A stretch of 21,624 bases of DNA from an uncultured Alistipes sp. Its GTDB lineage: Bacteria; Bacteroidota; Bacteroidia; Bacteroidales; Rikenellaceae. The notes below the pieces were generated by a model that saw nothing but the letters and a program-made list of their open reading frames with translations, was not told where the DNA came from and searched no databases. The translations under genes and the position numbers were made by a program. Below are positions 15,981 to 21,624 of the stretch, in pieces. Location of the stretch: the NCBI GenBank assembly GCA_937880705.1, contig CALGRZ010000026.1, positions 1-21,624 on the forward strand. The letters run 5' to 3'. Position 1 is the first letter of the stretch. Every line of letters begins with the position of its first letter.

Positions 15981-17198
15981 ATGGAACGATATATCGACAT
16001 AAACGACTTTAACTACCCGCTGCCCGATGAGCGCATAGCCAAGTTTCCGCTCGAGGAGCGTACCTCCTCGAAGCTGCTCATCTACGACAACGGGGCGATC
16101 AGCCAGAGCCACTTCCGATCTGTTGCCGACTACCTGCCCAAGGGTGCACTGCTCGTATTTAACAATACGCGCGTGGTGCGTGCCCGCATGGTGATGCACA
16201 AGGAGTCCGGCGCACGCATCGAGGTATTCTGCCTCGAGCCCCACAACCCCTCGGACTATGAGCGCGCCTTTCAGCAACGTGGCACGAGCGAGTGGAGTTG
16301 CATCGTGGGCAACCTCAAGAAGTGGAAGGAGGGCGAGATAGGCATCGACTTCGAGGTTGATGGCAACCAAGAGAGGCTGCGCGCCGAGATTGTCGAGCGC
16401 GGCACACGCGAGCACATAGTGCGCTTCAGCTGGTCGGCCGACTACACCTTTGGTGAGCTGCTCGAGATGCTGGGCAGAATACCCATCCCGCCATACCTCA
16501 ACCGCGACAGCGAGGAGGTAGACAATACCCGCTACCAGACCGTCTACGCCCGCTACGAGGGGTCGGTGGCAGCACCTACGGCAGGCCTACACTTTAACGA
16601 GGCACTGATCGACGAGATGCGCAACAAGGGCTTCGGCTTCGAGGGGGTGACGCTGCATGTCGGCGCAGGCACCTTCCTGCCCGTCAAGGATGACGACGCC
16701 ACGAAGCACGCCATGCACACCGAGCACTTCTCCATAACGCTCGCAACCATAGAGAGCCTACTGTCGAACTATGGCAACATCGTAGCCGTGGGCACCACCT
16801 CGGTGCGTACCCTCGAGTCACTCTCGGCCTTGGCATGGCGCATAAGGAGAGAGGGGAGCCCCCACGAGGAGCTCTCGATAGGTCAGTGGGAGCTCTACGA
16901 CATACCCGCCGAGTTCACAGGCCGTGAGGCTCTGACCACCCTGCGCGACTATATGGTCGAGCACGAGATAGGCGAGCTGAAGGCCATGACACAGATTATG
17001 ATCACACCGCTGGGCTACCGTTTTCGTATCGTGAGCTACATCATCACCAACTTCCACCAACCCAAGTCGACACTGCTGCTTTTGGTCAGTGCCTACGTCG
17101 GCGAGGATTGGCACAAGATCTATGAGTACGCCCTGCGTAAAGACTTCCGTTTCTTAAGCTATGGCGACTCGTCGCTGCTGAAGGTCAAGCGAGATTAA
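15981..17198 (+). CDS. queA: S-adenosylmethionine:tRNA ribosyltransferase-isomerase
   Basis: 405 aa from the ATG at 15981. A GTG two codons upstream overlaps the -7 box and is rejected. QueA transfers and isomerises the ribosyl moiety of SAM onto preQ1 in tRNA (Asp, Asn, His, Tyr anticodons) to make epoxyqueuosine. Family motifs: FNYPLPDERIAKFPLEERTSSKLL (about 10-33), LLVFNNTRVVRARM (57-70), GRIPIPPYL (165-173), RYQTVYARYEGSVAAPTAGLHF (about 184-205) and LHVGAGTFLPV (225-235). The length is above the roughly 340-360 aa of the Escherichia coli type because of an insertion in the middle, as is usual in Bacteroidetes. Cytoplasmic. No other queuosine genes lie in the window. Ends in a strong terminator, so it is a single-gene unit. 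Confidence 0.95.
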   Translation: MERYIDINDFNYPLPDERIAKFPLEERTSSKLLIYDNGAISQSHFRSVADYLPKGALLVFNNTRVVRARMVMHKESGARIEVFCLEPHNPSDYERAFQQRGTSEWSCIVGNLKKWKEGEIGIDFEVDGNQERLRAEIVERGTREHIVRFSWSADYTFGELLEMLGRIPIPPYLNRDSEEVDNTRYQTVYARYEGSVAAPTAGLHFNEALIDEMRNKGFGFEGVTLHVGAGTFLPVKDDDATKHAMHTEHFSITLATIESLLSNYGNIVAVGTTSVRTLESLSALAWRIRREGSPHEELSIGQWELYDIPAEFTGREALTTLRDYMVEHEIGELKAMTQIMITPLGYRFRIVSYIITNFHQPKSTLLLLVSAYVGEDWHKIYEYALRKDFRFLSYGDSSLLKVKRD

Positions 17199-17230
17199 TT
17201 TTGTTCTATTTCGGAACAAGCAATAGATAA

Positions 17231-17267
17231 AGATAGCTAAATTCACCGATTTAGCTATCTTTTTTTT
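17231..17267 (+). terminator. Rho-independent terminator of queA
   Basis: AGATAGCTAAAT (17231-17242) and ATTTAGCTATCT (17249-17260) form a perfect 12-bp stem with a 6-base loop, followed by seven T. It lies 33 bases past the stop codon. Confidence 0.92.
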
Positions 17268-17280
17268 GTTTTATTTTTCC

Positions 17281-17288
17281 TATATTTG
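17281..17288 (+). promoter_or_regulatory. -7 box of the nitronate monooxygenase-like gene
   Basis: TATATTTG fits TAnnTTTG, 37 bases before the ATG at 17326. A TTTG at 17265-17268 in the terminator tail is only 12 bases away, so the -33 element is non-standard. Confidence 0.6.
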
Positions 17289-17325
17289 CACCGCTGTTTT
17301 ATAAACATACTAACACTTTTAACAG

Positions 17326-18414
17326 ATGAAAACACTGAAAATCGGAGACCTGACCGCCCGCCTTCCCATCGTGCAGGGTGGTATGGGTGTCGGCATCTCG
17401 CTCTCGGGCCTTGCCTCGGCCGTAGCGAACGAGGGTGGTGTCGGCGTAATATCGTCAGCCGGACTGGGGCTGATCTACAAGGATAGGGCCAAGAGCGTGG
17501 CAGAGGCTGCCATCGAGGGCCTTAAGGAGGAGCTGCGCAAGGCACGCGCAAAGACCGAGGGTATCATCGGCGTCAACGTGATGGTGGCGATGACCAACTT
17601 CGCAGATATGGTGCGCACCGCCATCAAGGAGGGTGCCGACATCATCTTCTCGGGTGCCGGTCTGCCCCTCAACCTGCCGTCGTTCCTCACCGAGGGTGCC
17701 AAGACCAAGCTGGCTCCCATAGTGTCGTCGGCACGCGCAGCAAAGCTGCTGTGCGAGAAGTGGTGGTCGGAGTACCGCTACACACCCGATGCCATCGTGG
17801 TGGAGGGCCCCAAGGCGGGTGGTCACCTCGGATATAAGGGTGATCAGATCTTTGACGAGGAGTTCAGCCTCGGCAAGACCCTGCCCGAAGTTGTTGCTGT
17901 TGTTGACCATTTCGCTGAGGATCACAACTGCACCATCCCCGTTATCGCCGCGGGAGGCATCTACACCGGCGAGGATATCTTCAATGCTATGTCGCTGGGT
18001 GCGTCGGGCGTGCAGATGGGAACACGCTTCGTGACGACCGAGGAGTGCGATGCCGATATTCGCTTCAAGGAGGCCTACCTGAACGCCTCGCAGAGCGATA
18101 TCCAGATCATTCAGAGCCCTGTGGGCATGCCGGGACGCGCTGTGCGCAGCTCGTTCCTCGACTCGGTGAAGGAGGGCCTCACGAAGCCCAAACAGTGCGC
18201 CTTCAACTGCATCAAGACATGCGACGTGGTACACAGCCCCTACTGCATTATGCTCGCCCTCTACAACGCCTTCAAGGGTCGCCTCGACCATGGCTACGCC
18301 TTTGCGGGGGCCAATGCCTGGCGTGCCGAGAAGATCGAGACGGTGAAGAGCCTTATGTCATCGCTCGCAGCCGAGTACGACTCGTTTGTGGAGAAGATAA
18401 AGTCGAGGCTATAA
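17326..18414 (+). CDS. Nitronate monooxygenase / 2-nitropropane dioxygenase-like FMN protein
   Basis: 362 aa, cytoplasmic TIM-barrel flavoprotein. Family marks are LPIVQGGMGVGISLSGLASAVANEGGVGVIS (about 13-43, substrate/FMN loop), INVMVA-type strand IIGVNVMVAM (80-89), FSGAGLPLNLP (108-118), EGPKAGGHLGY (160-170, with His167 as candidate catalytic base), IPVIAAGGIYTGEDIFNAMSLGASGVQMGTRF for phosphate binding of FMN, and a Cys-containing tail CAFNCIKTCD. Members oxidise alkyl nitronates. The related enoyl-ACP reductase FabK shares the fold, but the longer C-terminal segment (about 290-362) speaks for the nitronate monooxygenase branch. The real physiological substrate is uncertain. It is a single-gene unit, convergent with the GH97 gene. 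Confidence 0.85.
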   Translation: MKTLKIGDLTARLPIVQGGMGVGISLSGLASAVANEGGVGVISSAGLGLIYKDRAKSVAEAAIEGLKEELRKARAKTEGIIGVNVMVAMTNFADMVRTAIKEGADIIFSGAGLPLNLPSFLTEGAKTKLAPIVSSARAAKLLCEKWWSEYRYTPDAIVVEGPKAGGHLGYKGDQIFDEEFSLGKTLPEVVAVVDHFAEDHNCTIPVIAAGGIYTGEDIFNAMSLGASGVQMGTRFVTTEECDADIRFKEAYLNASQSDIQIIQSPVGMPGRAVRSSFLDSVKEGLTKPKQCAFNCIKTCDVVHSPYCIMLALYNAFKGRLDHGYAFAGANAWRAEKIETVKSLMSSLAAEYDSFVEKIKSRL

Positions 18415-18429
18415 TCCTCTCACAGTAAA

Positions 18430-18466
18430 GGGGATGACTAAAAAGTAAATTAGCCATCCCCGTTTT
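18430..18466 (+). terminator. Terminator hairpin after the nitronate monooxygenase-like gene
   Basis: GGGGATGACTAA (18430-18441) pairs with TTAGCCATCCCC (18450-18461), with one mismatch and an 8-base loop, followed by GTTTT. The T run is shorter than in the copy at 10833-10875. It begins 16 bases after the stop codon and forms the left end of the dispersed element. Confidence 0.7.
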
Positions 18467-18589
18467 GAGGTTGTATAACAAGTGCTAATTTTAGGCCTGC
18501 GAAGCCCGAAAAACCGCAGCATACTAAAACGTATGTGAGGATTTCGAGGGCGAGCATAACGACAAAGTAGCCTTGCAAGACAACTTCAT
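18430..18589. repeat. Dispersed intergenic element, copy 2 (MITE/REP-like)
   Basis: Second copy of the element at 10833-10991, in the same orientation in the window and again filling a gap between convergent genes. Compared with copy 1 it has a shorter T tract after the hairpin and an 11-base insertion (around 18486-18496, TAATTTTAGGC). The 80-base core (18496-18575) differs at one base. The bounding inverted repeats are GAGGTTGTATAACAAG (18467-18482) and CTTGCAAGACAACTTC (18572-18587), which pair at 12 of 16 positions. It ends 15 bases from the GH97 stop codon. Confidence 0.85.
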
Positions 18590-18604
18590 ATTAATAAATC
18601 GCGG

Positions 18605-20665
18605 TTAGAGAGCCTTGAGCTGTAAGGCGAAGCCACCGCCCTCAGCCATGCGTATGGTGAGCCTATCCGCAGCGGTTACTCGGCTCCTCCGGATGACGTA
18701 GTCGGTGGGATAGCTTTTCCATCCGGCCTTGTCGCCATCGCAGTAGAGCGTTGCCTCATACTCGCGGTCGGCATCCAGGAAGTGGAGCTCTACATCCACG
18801 GTGCGCTCCTCGCCATCCGTGATGCCGCCCACATACCAATCTGCCGAGTGCTTATCCTTGCGTGCCGTCACCACATAGTCGCCAATCTCGGCCTCCAAGC
18901 AGCGGGTGTCGGCCCAGTCGACAGGCACATCGACAATAAACTGCAAGGCATCGGGCCTCTGGCGGTAGTTCTCGGGCAGGTCGGCAACCATCTGTATAGG
19001 GCTGTAGAAGACCACATACTGCGCCAGCTGGTGAGCGAGCGTAGAGTTCACGAAGAAGTCATACTTATAATCGCCATTCACGCTGCCATCGGCCGTTGCG
19101 GCTGCGCTGTTGATTGTGTTGTGGTTGCGCAGGTCAAATATTCCGGGCGTAAAGTCCATGGCACCTGCCACATTGCGTGTGAAGGGCAGGGTGGGGTTAT
19201 GGTCTATGGAGTTGCCCGAGTTCCACGCCTGCCACTCCTGACCACGCATGCCCTCGGCACTCATCAGGTTGGGATAGGTGCGCGAGATACCCGTCGAGTG
19301 GATAGGCTCGTGGATGTCGATACAGAGCTTATGCTTGGCACCCTCCACCACGGTACGGTTGTAGTGGTCGACCATCCAACGGTCGTAGTGCTTATGGCCG
19401 GCAATAGAGCCTACATAGCCCGTCTTAACGCTGTTCACGCCATGTCGGGCGTAGTACTCGTAGGCATCGGCCATCTGCTCCTCGTAGTTCGCCACGTTGG
19501 CATAGGTCTCGTGGTGGCCTATGATCTCCACGCCACGCTCCTCGGCATAGCGCGCCAGCTCCTCCATGTCGAAGTCGGGATAGGGCTGCGAGTAGTCGAA
19601 CTTCTCGCCCCAGCCCCAGCCTACGTTCCAGCCCTCGACCAAGACGCCACCAAAGCCATTCTCGGCGGCAAAGTCGATGTAACGCTTGACATTCTCGGTG
19701 GTTGCACAGTGGGGGTACCTACCATCCATATCCCATATCGAGACCTTGAGGTGCATCTCCCACCACACGCCGACATACTTCATGGGCTTGATCCACGACG
19801 TATCCTCCAGACGGCACGGCTCATTGAGGTTTAACACGAGGTTTGACTCTACCAGCTTACCTGCGCGGTCGCCCACGATGATGGTGCGCCAAGGTGTCGA
19901 GAAGGGGAGCTCGACCTCGCTCTTTATCGCCTCATCGCCCGCAAGCAGCGAGGTGAAGCAGCAGCGGTCGTTGTCCCACGCCAGGATCATGCCGGGGTAC
20001 TCCCAGAGGGCAGCCTCGTGTATGGCGAGGTGGTTGCCCGTCGCGGGGCTCTTCATCGCTACGGGTGTCGACACGCCACACTCTACAAGGCCACGCACGC
20101 GGCCTGCCGAGAGCTGCATGGTCTCGGGCGTAATATCGCTGAGGAGCGTGTGCATGTAGTCGAACTCGGCATCGTCGTCGCTACCGGCAATCCAGTGCGA
20201 CTCGTAGTCGCCACCCATGCGGAACTCGGTGCGCTCCGCGGTGATGGCGGCACGACCCTCACCCTCGAGCGTGTAGCGCAAGCCCAGACCATCGTCAAAG
20301 AGACGCATCTCCACCTTCAGGGCCTTGCCCTCGGCGTTATGCAGGGTTGCGGTAAGCGCGTTGTAGTGGTTTCTGATCTTCGAGAACTGACCCCACACGG
20401 GCTCCCAAGTCTCGTCAAACGACGAGTTCTCGATGCTCACCAGGGTAAGTCCCTCGGTGAAGTCATCCTCGGTGGTTGTAAGGCCAAGACGTGAGAGGGG
20501 TACAACCTCCTCGCCATCAAAGGTCAGCGAGTAGGCGGCCTCACCGGCCTCGGTAATCTCGAAGTGAAGTCTTGTGCGACCGTCGGGCGAAGCGATGTCG
20601 CTCTTTGCGCCACTGCATCCTACCAAGAGGAGTAGTGATGCCACTAAACAAACTACTTTATTCAT
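18605..20665 (-). CDS. GH97 glycoside hydrolase, inverting SusB-like alpha-glucosidase type
   Basis: 686 aa lipoprotein with lipobox LLVGC (Cys17) followed by SGAKSDIAS, so probably periplasmic. Domain order is the GH97 one: N-terminal beta-super-sandwich (about 20-285), (beta/alpha)8 barrel (about 290-570) and a C-terminal beta domain. Catalytic type can be read: Glu386 (GHHE), Glu453 (IHEP) and Glu477 (RGQE) match SusB Glu439, Glu508 and Glu532 in context and spacing (67 and 24 residues here, 69 and 24 in SusB). The place of the retaining nucleophile Asp is Gly416 (VKTGYVG). This indicates an inverting alpha-glucosidase rather than a retaining alpha-galactosidase. The expected job is release of glucose from alpha-glucan oligosaccharides in the periplasm. 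No susC/D/R genes are nearby, so it is an isolated gene with its own promoter. Confidence 0.9.
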   Translation of the reverse strand: MNKVVCLVASLLLLVGCSGAKSDIASPDGRTRLHFEITEAGEAAYSLTFDGEEVVPLSRLGLTTTEDDFTEGLTLVSIENSSFDETWEPVWGQFSKIRNHYNALTATLHNAEGKALKVEMRLFDDGLGLRYTLEGEGRAAITAERTEFRMGGDYESHWIAGSDDDAEFDYMHTLLSDITPETMQLSAGRVRGLVECGVSTPVAMKSPATGNHLAIHEAALWEYPGMILAWDNDRCCFTSLLAGDEAIKSEVELPFSTPWRTIIVGDRAGKLVESNLVLNLNEPCRLEDTSWIKPMKYVGVWWEMHLKVSIWDMDGRYPHCATTENVKRYIDFAAENGFGGVLVEGWNVGWGWGEKFDYSQPYPDFDMEELARYAEERGVEIIGHHETYANVANYEEQMADAYEYYARHGVNSVKTGYVGSIAGHKHYDRWMVDHYNRTVVEGAKHKLCIDIHEPIHSTGISRTYPNLMSAEGMRGQEWQAWNSGNSIDHNPTLPFTRNVAGAMDFTPGIFDLRNHNTINSAAATADGSVNGDYKYDFFVNSTLAHQLAQYVVFYSPIQMVADLPENYRQRPDALQFIVDVPVDWADTRCLEAEIGDYVVTARKDKHSADWYVGGITDGEERTVDVELHFLDADREYEATLYCDGDKAGWKSYPTDYVIRRSRVTAADRLTIRMAEGGGFALQLKAL

Positions 20666-20691
20666 GGTATTGAAGAGTTATTTCCTACTCA

Positions 20692-20722
20692 CAAAGGTAC
20701 GAACTTTCTCCGAGAAAACAAA
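20692..20722 (-). promoter_or_regulatory. Bacteroidetes-type promoter for the GH97 gene
   Basis: On the minus strand TTTG (20722-20719), a 19-base spacer and TACCTTTG (20699-20692) match the consensus exactly. The leader to the ATG at 20665 is about 20-25 bases. Confidence 0.82.
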
Positions 20723-20883
20723 TATATCGTTCAAGATGCGGTTTGGACAGAGGCATAGATGAAAAAACTTTCAACAGGGGGGGGTAAGGCATATATAAGG
20801 CCCGACGACCTTAAATTAGAAAAATAGTGGTAATGTTTTTTGCAATGTCCCCGAAGAGTGTTGTTCGTTTCGGAAATTCTTTC

Positions 20884-20891
20884 TAAATTTG
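20884..20891 (+). promoter_or_regulatory. Possible -7 box with no clear target gene
   Basis: TAAATTTG fits TAnnTTTG. No TTTG stands 19 bases upstream and no credible coding region follows, so it may be chance or the promoter of an unrecognised small RNA. Confidence 0.25.
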
Positions 20892-21187
20892 TAGTGCTAT
20901 TTGGATAAATAGCAGACATATTGAAAGTGTTTTTCGCAGTCCTTACAAGAAAATGTGGAAGTTTTCAAGACAGTAGGATGACGAACAGCACTCATTTCTT
21001 GTATAGCTATGTGGCTATGCACTTTCTGTGCATGTACCCATACTATCCAAGTGTGGGGCATTGTATTCGTTTATTACTGTCAGGTCTTTCCACAACCTTC
21101 TTGTAAATAAACGGGGTCATCTCCACACTTTCTTTTTATACGTTAATCCACCGCATAGGAGATGCTACGGTAATAGTGACTTAAATT

Positions 21188-21343
21188 ATGAAATGCTATT
21201 TTGTAGTGTCTCAAAATGACAACTGCTATGTAATTGAAGATTTGGAAAAAGAAGATTTTGTTAGGACTATTATACAAACTAGCATAAGTAGAGATTTAAA
21301 AAATTTAAGGAAACTGAGATTCAATCCGATAAGTGATAAGTGA
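21188..21343 (+). CDS. Possible small protein of 51 aa, unrecognised
   Basis: An ATG-to-TGA frame beginning MKCYFVVSQND and ending RFNPISDK. It is rich in Asp, Glu, Lys and Arg, with an amphipathic-looking middle (EDLEKEDFVRTIIQTS) and no signal peptide or membrane segment. The residue mixture looks protein-like, unlike the Ser/Thr/Pro/Arg-rich shadows elsewhere, but codon use is AT-rich and unlike the neighbouring genes, and no promoter or ribosome binding site is evident. It could be a small gene, the remnant of a transferred one, or a chance frame. No function can be suggested. Confidence 0.25.
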   Translation: MKCYFVVSQNDNCYVIEDLEKEDFVRTIIQTSISRDLKNLRKLRFNPISDK

Positions 21344-21421
21344 AGATTTTTAGTGCTGAAATACTGAAAAAAATGTATAAAATTCCTGCACTGAAGAGAT
21401 ACTCTCACGCTCTTTTACAGT

Positions 21422-21624
21422 ATGAATATCAAAGGAGTCAGGAGAAATACTCACCATTTGCAGATGCGGATTTTTTCCGGCAAAAAGTCCGGCCTCAAGA
21501 CCTGCGTGGACTACGCAGCCTCCAAGGGCGGCATTATCTCCGCCACCCGGGATATGGCAGCGGTGCTGGCACCTTACGGTGTCCGGGTCAACTCCATCTC
21601 TCCCGGCGGCTTCGACAATGGCTG
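21422..21624 (+). CDS. Truncated short-chain dehydrogenase/reductase fragment running off the window
   Basis: Open from the ATG at 21422 (a second ATG at 21464) to the right edge. From about 21470 the frame reads as the middle-to-late part of an SDR: VDYAASKGG contains the catalytic YxxxK pair, and LAPYGVRVNSISPGGF is the strand and loop that follow it in classical SDRs. The N-terminal Rossmann half with TGxxxGIG is absent: only about 27 unrelated-looking residues precede the active-site Tyr region, where about 150 would be expected. Codon use in the SDR part (TCC, CGG, GGC) differs from the genes to the left. This is either a 5'-deleted gene or an assembly join. SDRs are NAD(P)-dependent oxidoreductases; the substrate is unknown. 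Confidence 0.6.
   Translation, partial: MNIKGVRRNTHHLQMRIFSGKKSGLKTCVDYAASKGGIISATRDMAAVLAPYGVRVNSISPGGFDNG

Larger units (their letters stand above)
20723..21421. other. AT-rich stretch without a convincing gene
   Basis: About 700 bases of visibly lower GC than the genes to the left, with stop codons frequent in all frames. It holds a run of eight G (20777-20784), a -7-like box at 20884-20891, a perfect hairpin GCTATTT/AAATAGC with a GGAT loop (20896-20913, no T run), and a 51-codon ORF at 21188-21343. A 61-codon frame from a TTG at 20921 gave no recognisable protein. No tRNA, insertion-sequence end or transposase remnant could be identified. It may be a decayed gene region or, near the right end, poorly assembled sequence. 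Confidence 0.5.

Noticed and set aside
18782..19834. 350-codon plus-strand open frame inside the GH97 gene
   Set aside because: Antisense to a full-length GH97 with intact catalytic residues; the His/Val/Leu-rich product has no motif.
20921..21106. 61-codon frame after the hairpin at 20896-20913
   Set aside because: It starts with TTG, is rich in Cys, Tyr, Phe and Ser, and has no recognisable motif. A transposase remnant was considered but no motif supports it.
1..21624. tRNA, rRNA, integrase, complete insertion sequence, phage or defence genes
   Set aside because: Looked for on both strands; nothing recognisable was seen. The accessory part is confined to repeats and the right-hand end.

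Overview
The window looks like a chromosomal piece of a gut Bacteroidales bacterium, most probably Alistipes or a close relative (Rikenellaceae). The grounds are lipoproteins with Bacteroidetes-type domains (BACON, SusE/F-like), an S46 dipeptidyl-peptidase, GH16 and GH97 lipoproteins, no strong Shine-Dalgarno sites, repeated Bacteroidetes -7 boxes (TAnnTTTG), and GC-rich coding DNA with AT-rich intergenic DNA. The genus is an inference from codon use and gene families; the order is much safer.

Layout. 1-203: 3' end of an S9-like peptidase/hydrolase. 427-5702: two large, separately promoted lipoproteins (734 and 899 aa) that share a tandemly repeated beta-rich domain of about 115 aa (three and six copies); between them lies a block of short tandem repeats. 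5791-7831 (minus): a PfkB-family sugar/nucleoside kinase behind 6-phosphofructokinase PfkA. 8051-8953 (minus): GH16 endo-glucanase lipoprotein. 9217-10829 (plus): a two-gene unit, DUF1893/TM1506 protein plus an aldo/keto reductase with two 4Fe-4S motifs. 10995-13580 (minus): ClpB. 13826-15907 (plus): S46 dipeptidyl-peptidase of DPP7 type. 15981-17198 (plus): QueA. 17326-18414 (plus): nitronate monooxygenase-like flavoprotein. 18605-20665 (minus): GH97 of the inverting SusB-like type. 20723-21421: AT-rich DNA with no convincing gene. 21422-21624: a truncated short-chain dehydrogenase whose base composition differs sharply from everything before it.

There is no SusC/SusD pair, integrase, transposase, CRISPR, tRNA or rRNA here. 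The genes are mostly independent transcription units: nearly every one has its own -7 box, and rho-independent hairpins end most transcripts. Together they suggest a cell that takes up peptides (S9, S46) and glucans (GH16, GH97) at the envelope and feeds glycolysis (PfkA), with housekeeping genes interspersed.

The most unusual element is not a gene. A roughly 160-bp sequence, nearly identical in two places (10833-10991 and 18430-18589), fills the gap between convergent gene pairs. It consists of a terminator hairpin followed by a core bounded by imperfect inverted repeats, like a small non-autonomous (MITE/REP-like) element. Other points to check are two promoters placed so close to their start codons that the mRNAs should be leaderless, and the shared repeat domain of the two big lipoproteins.
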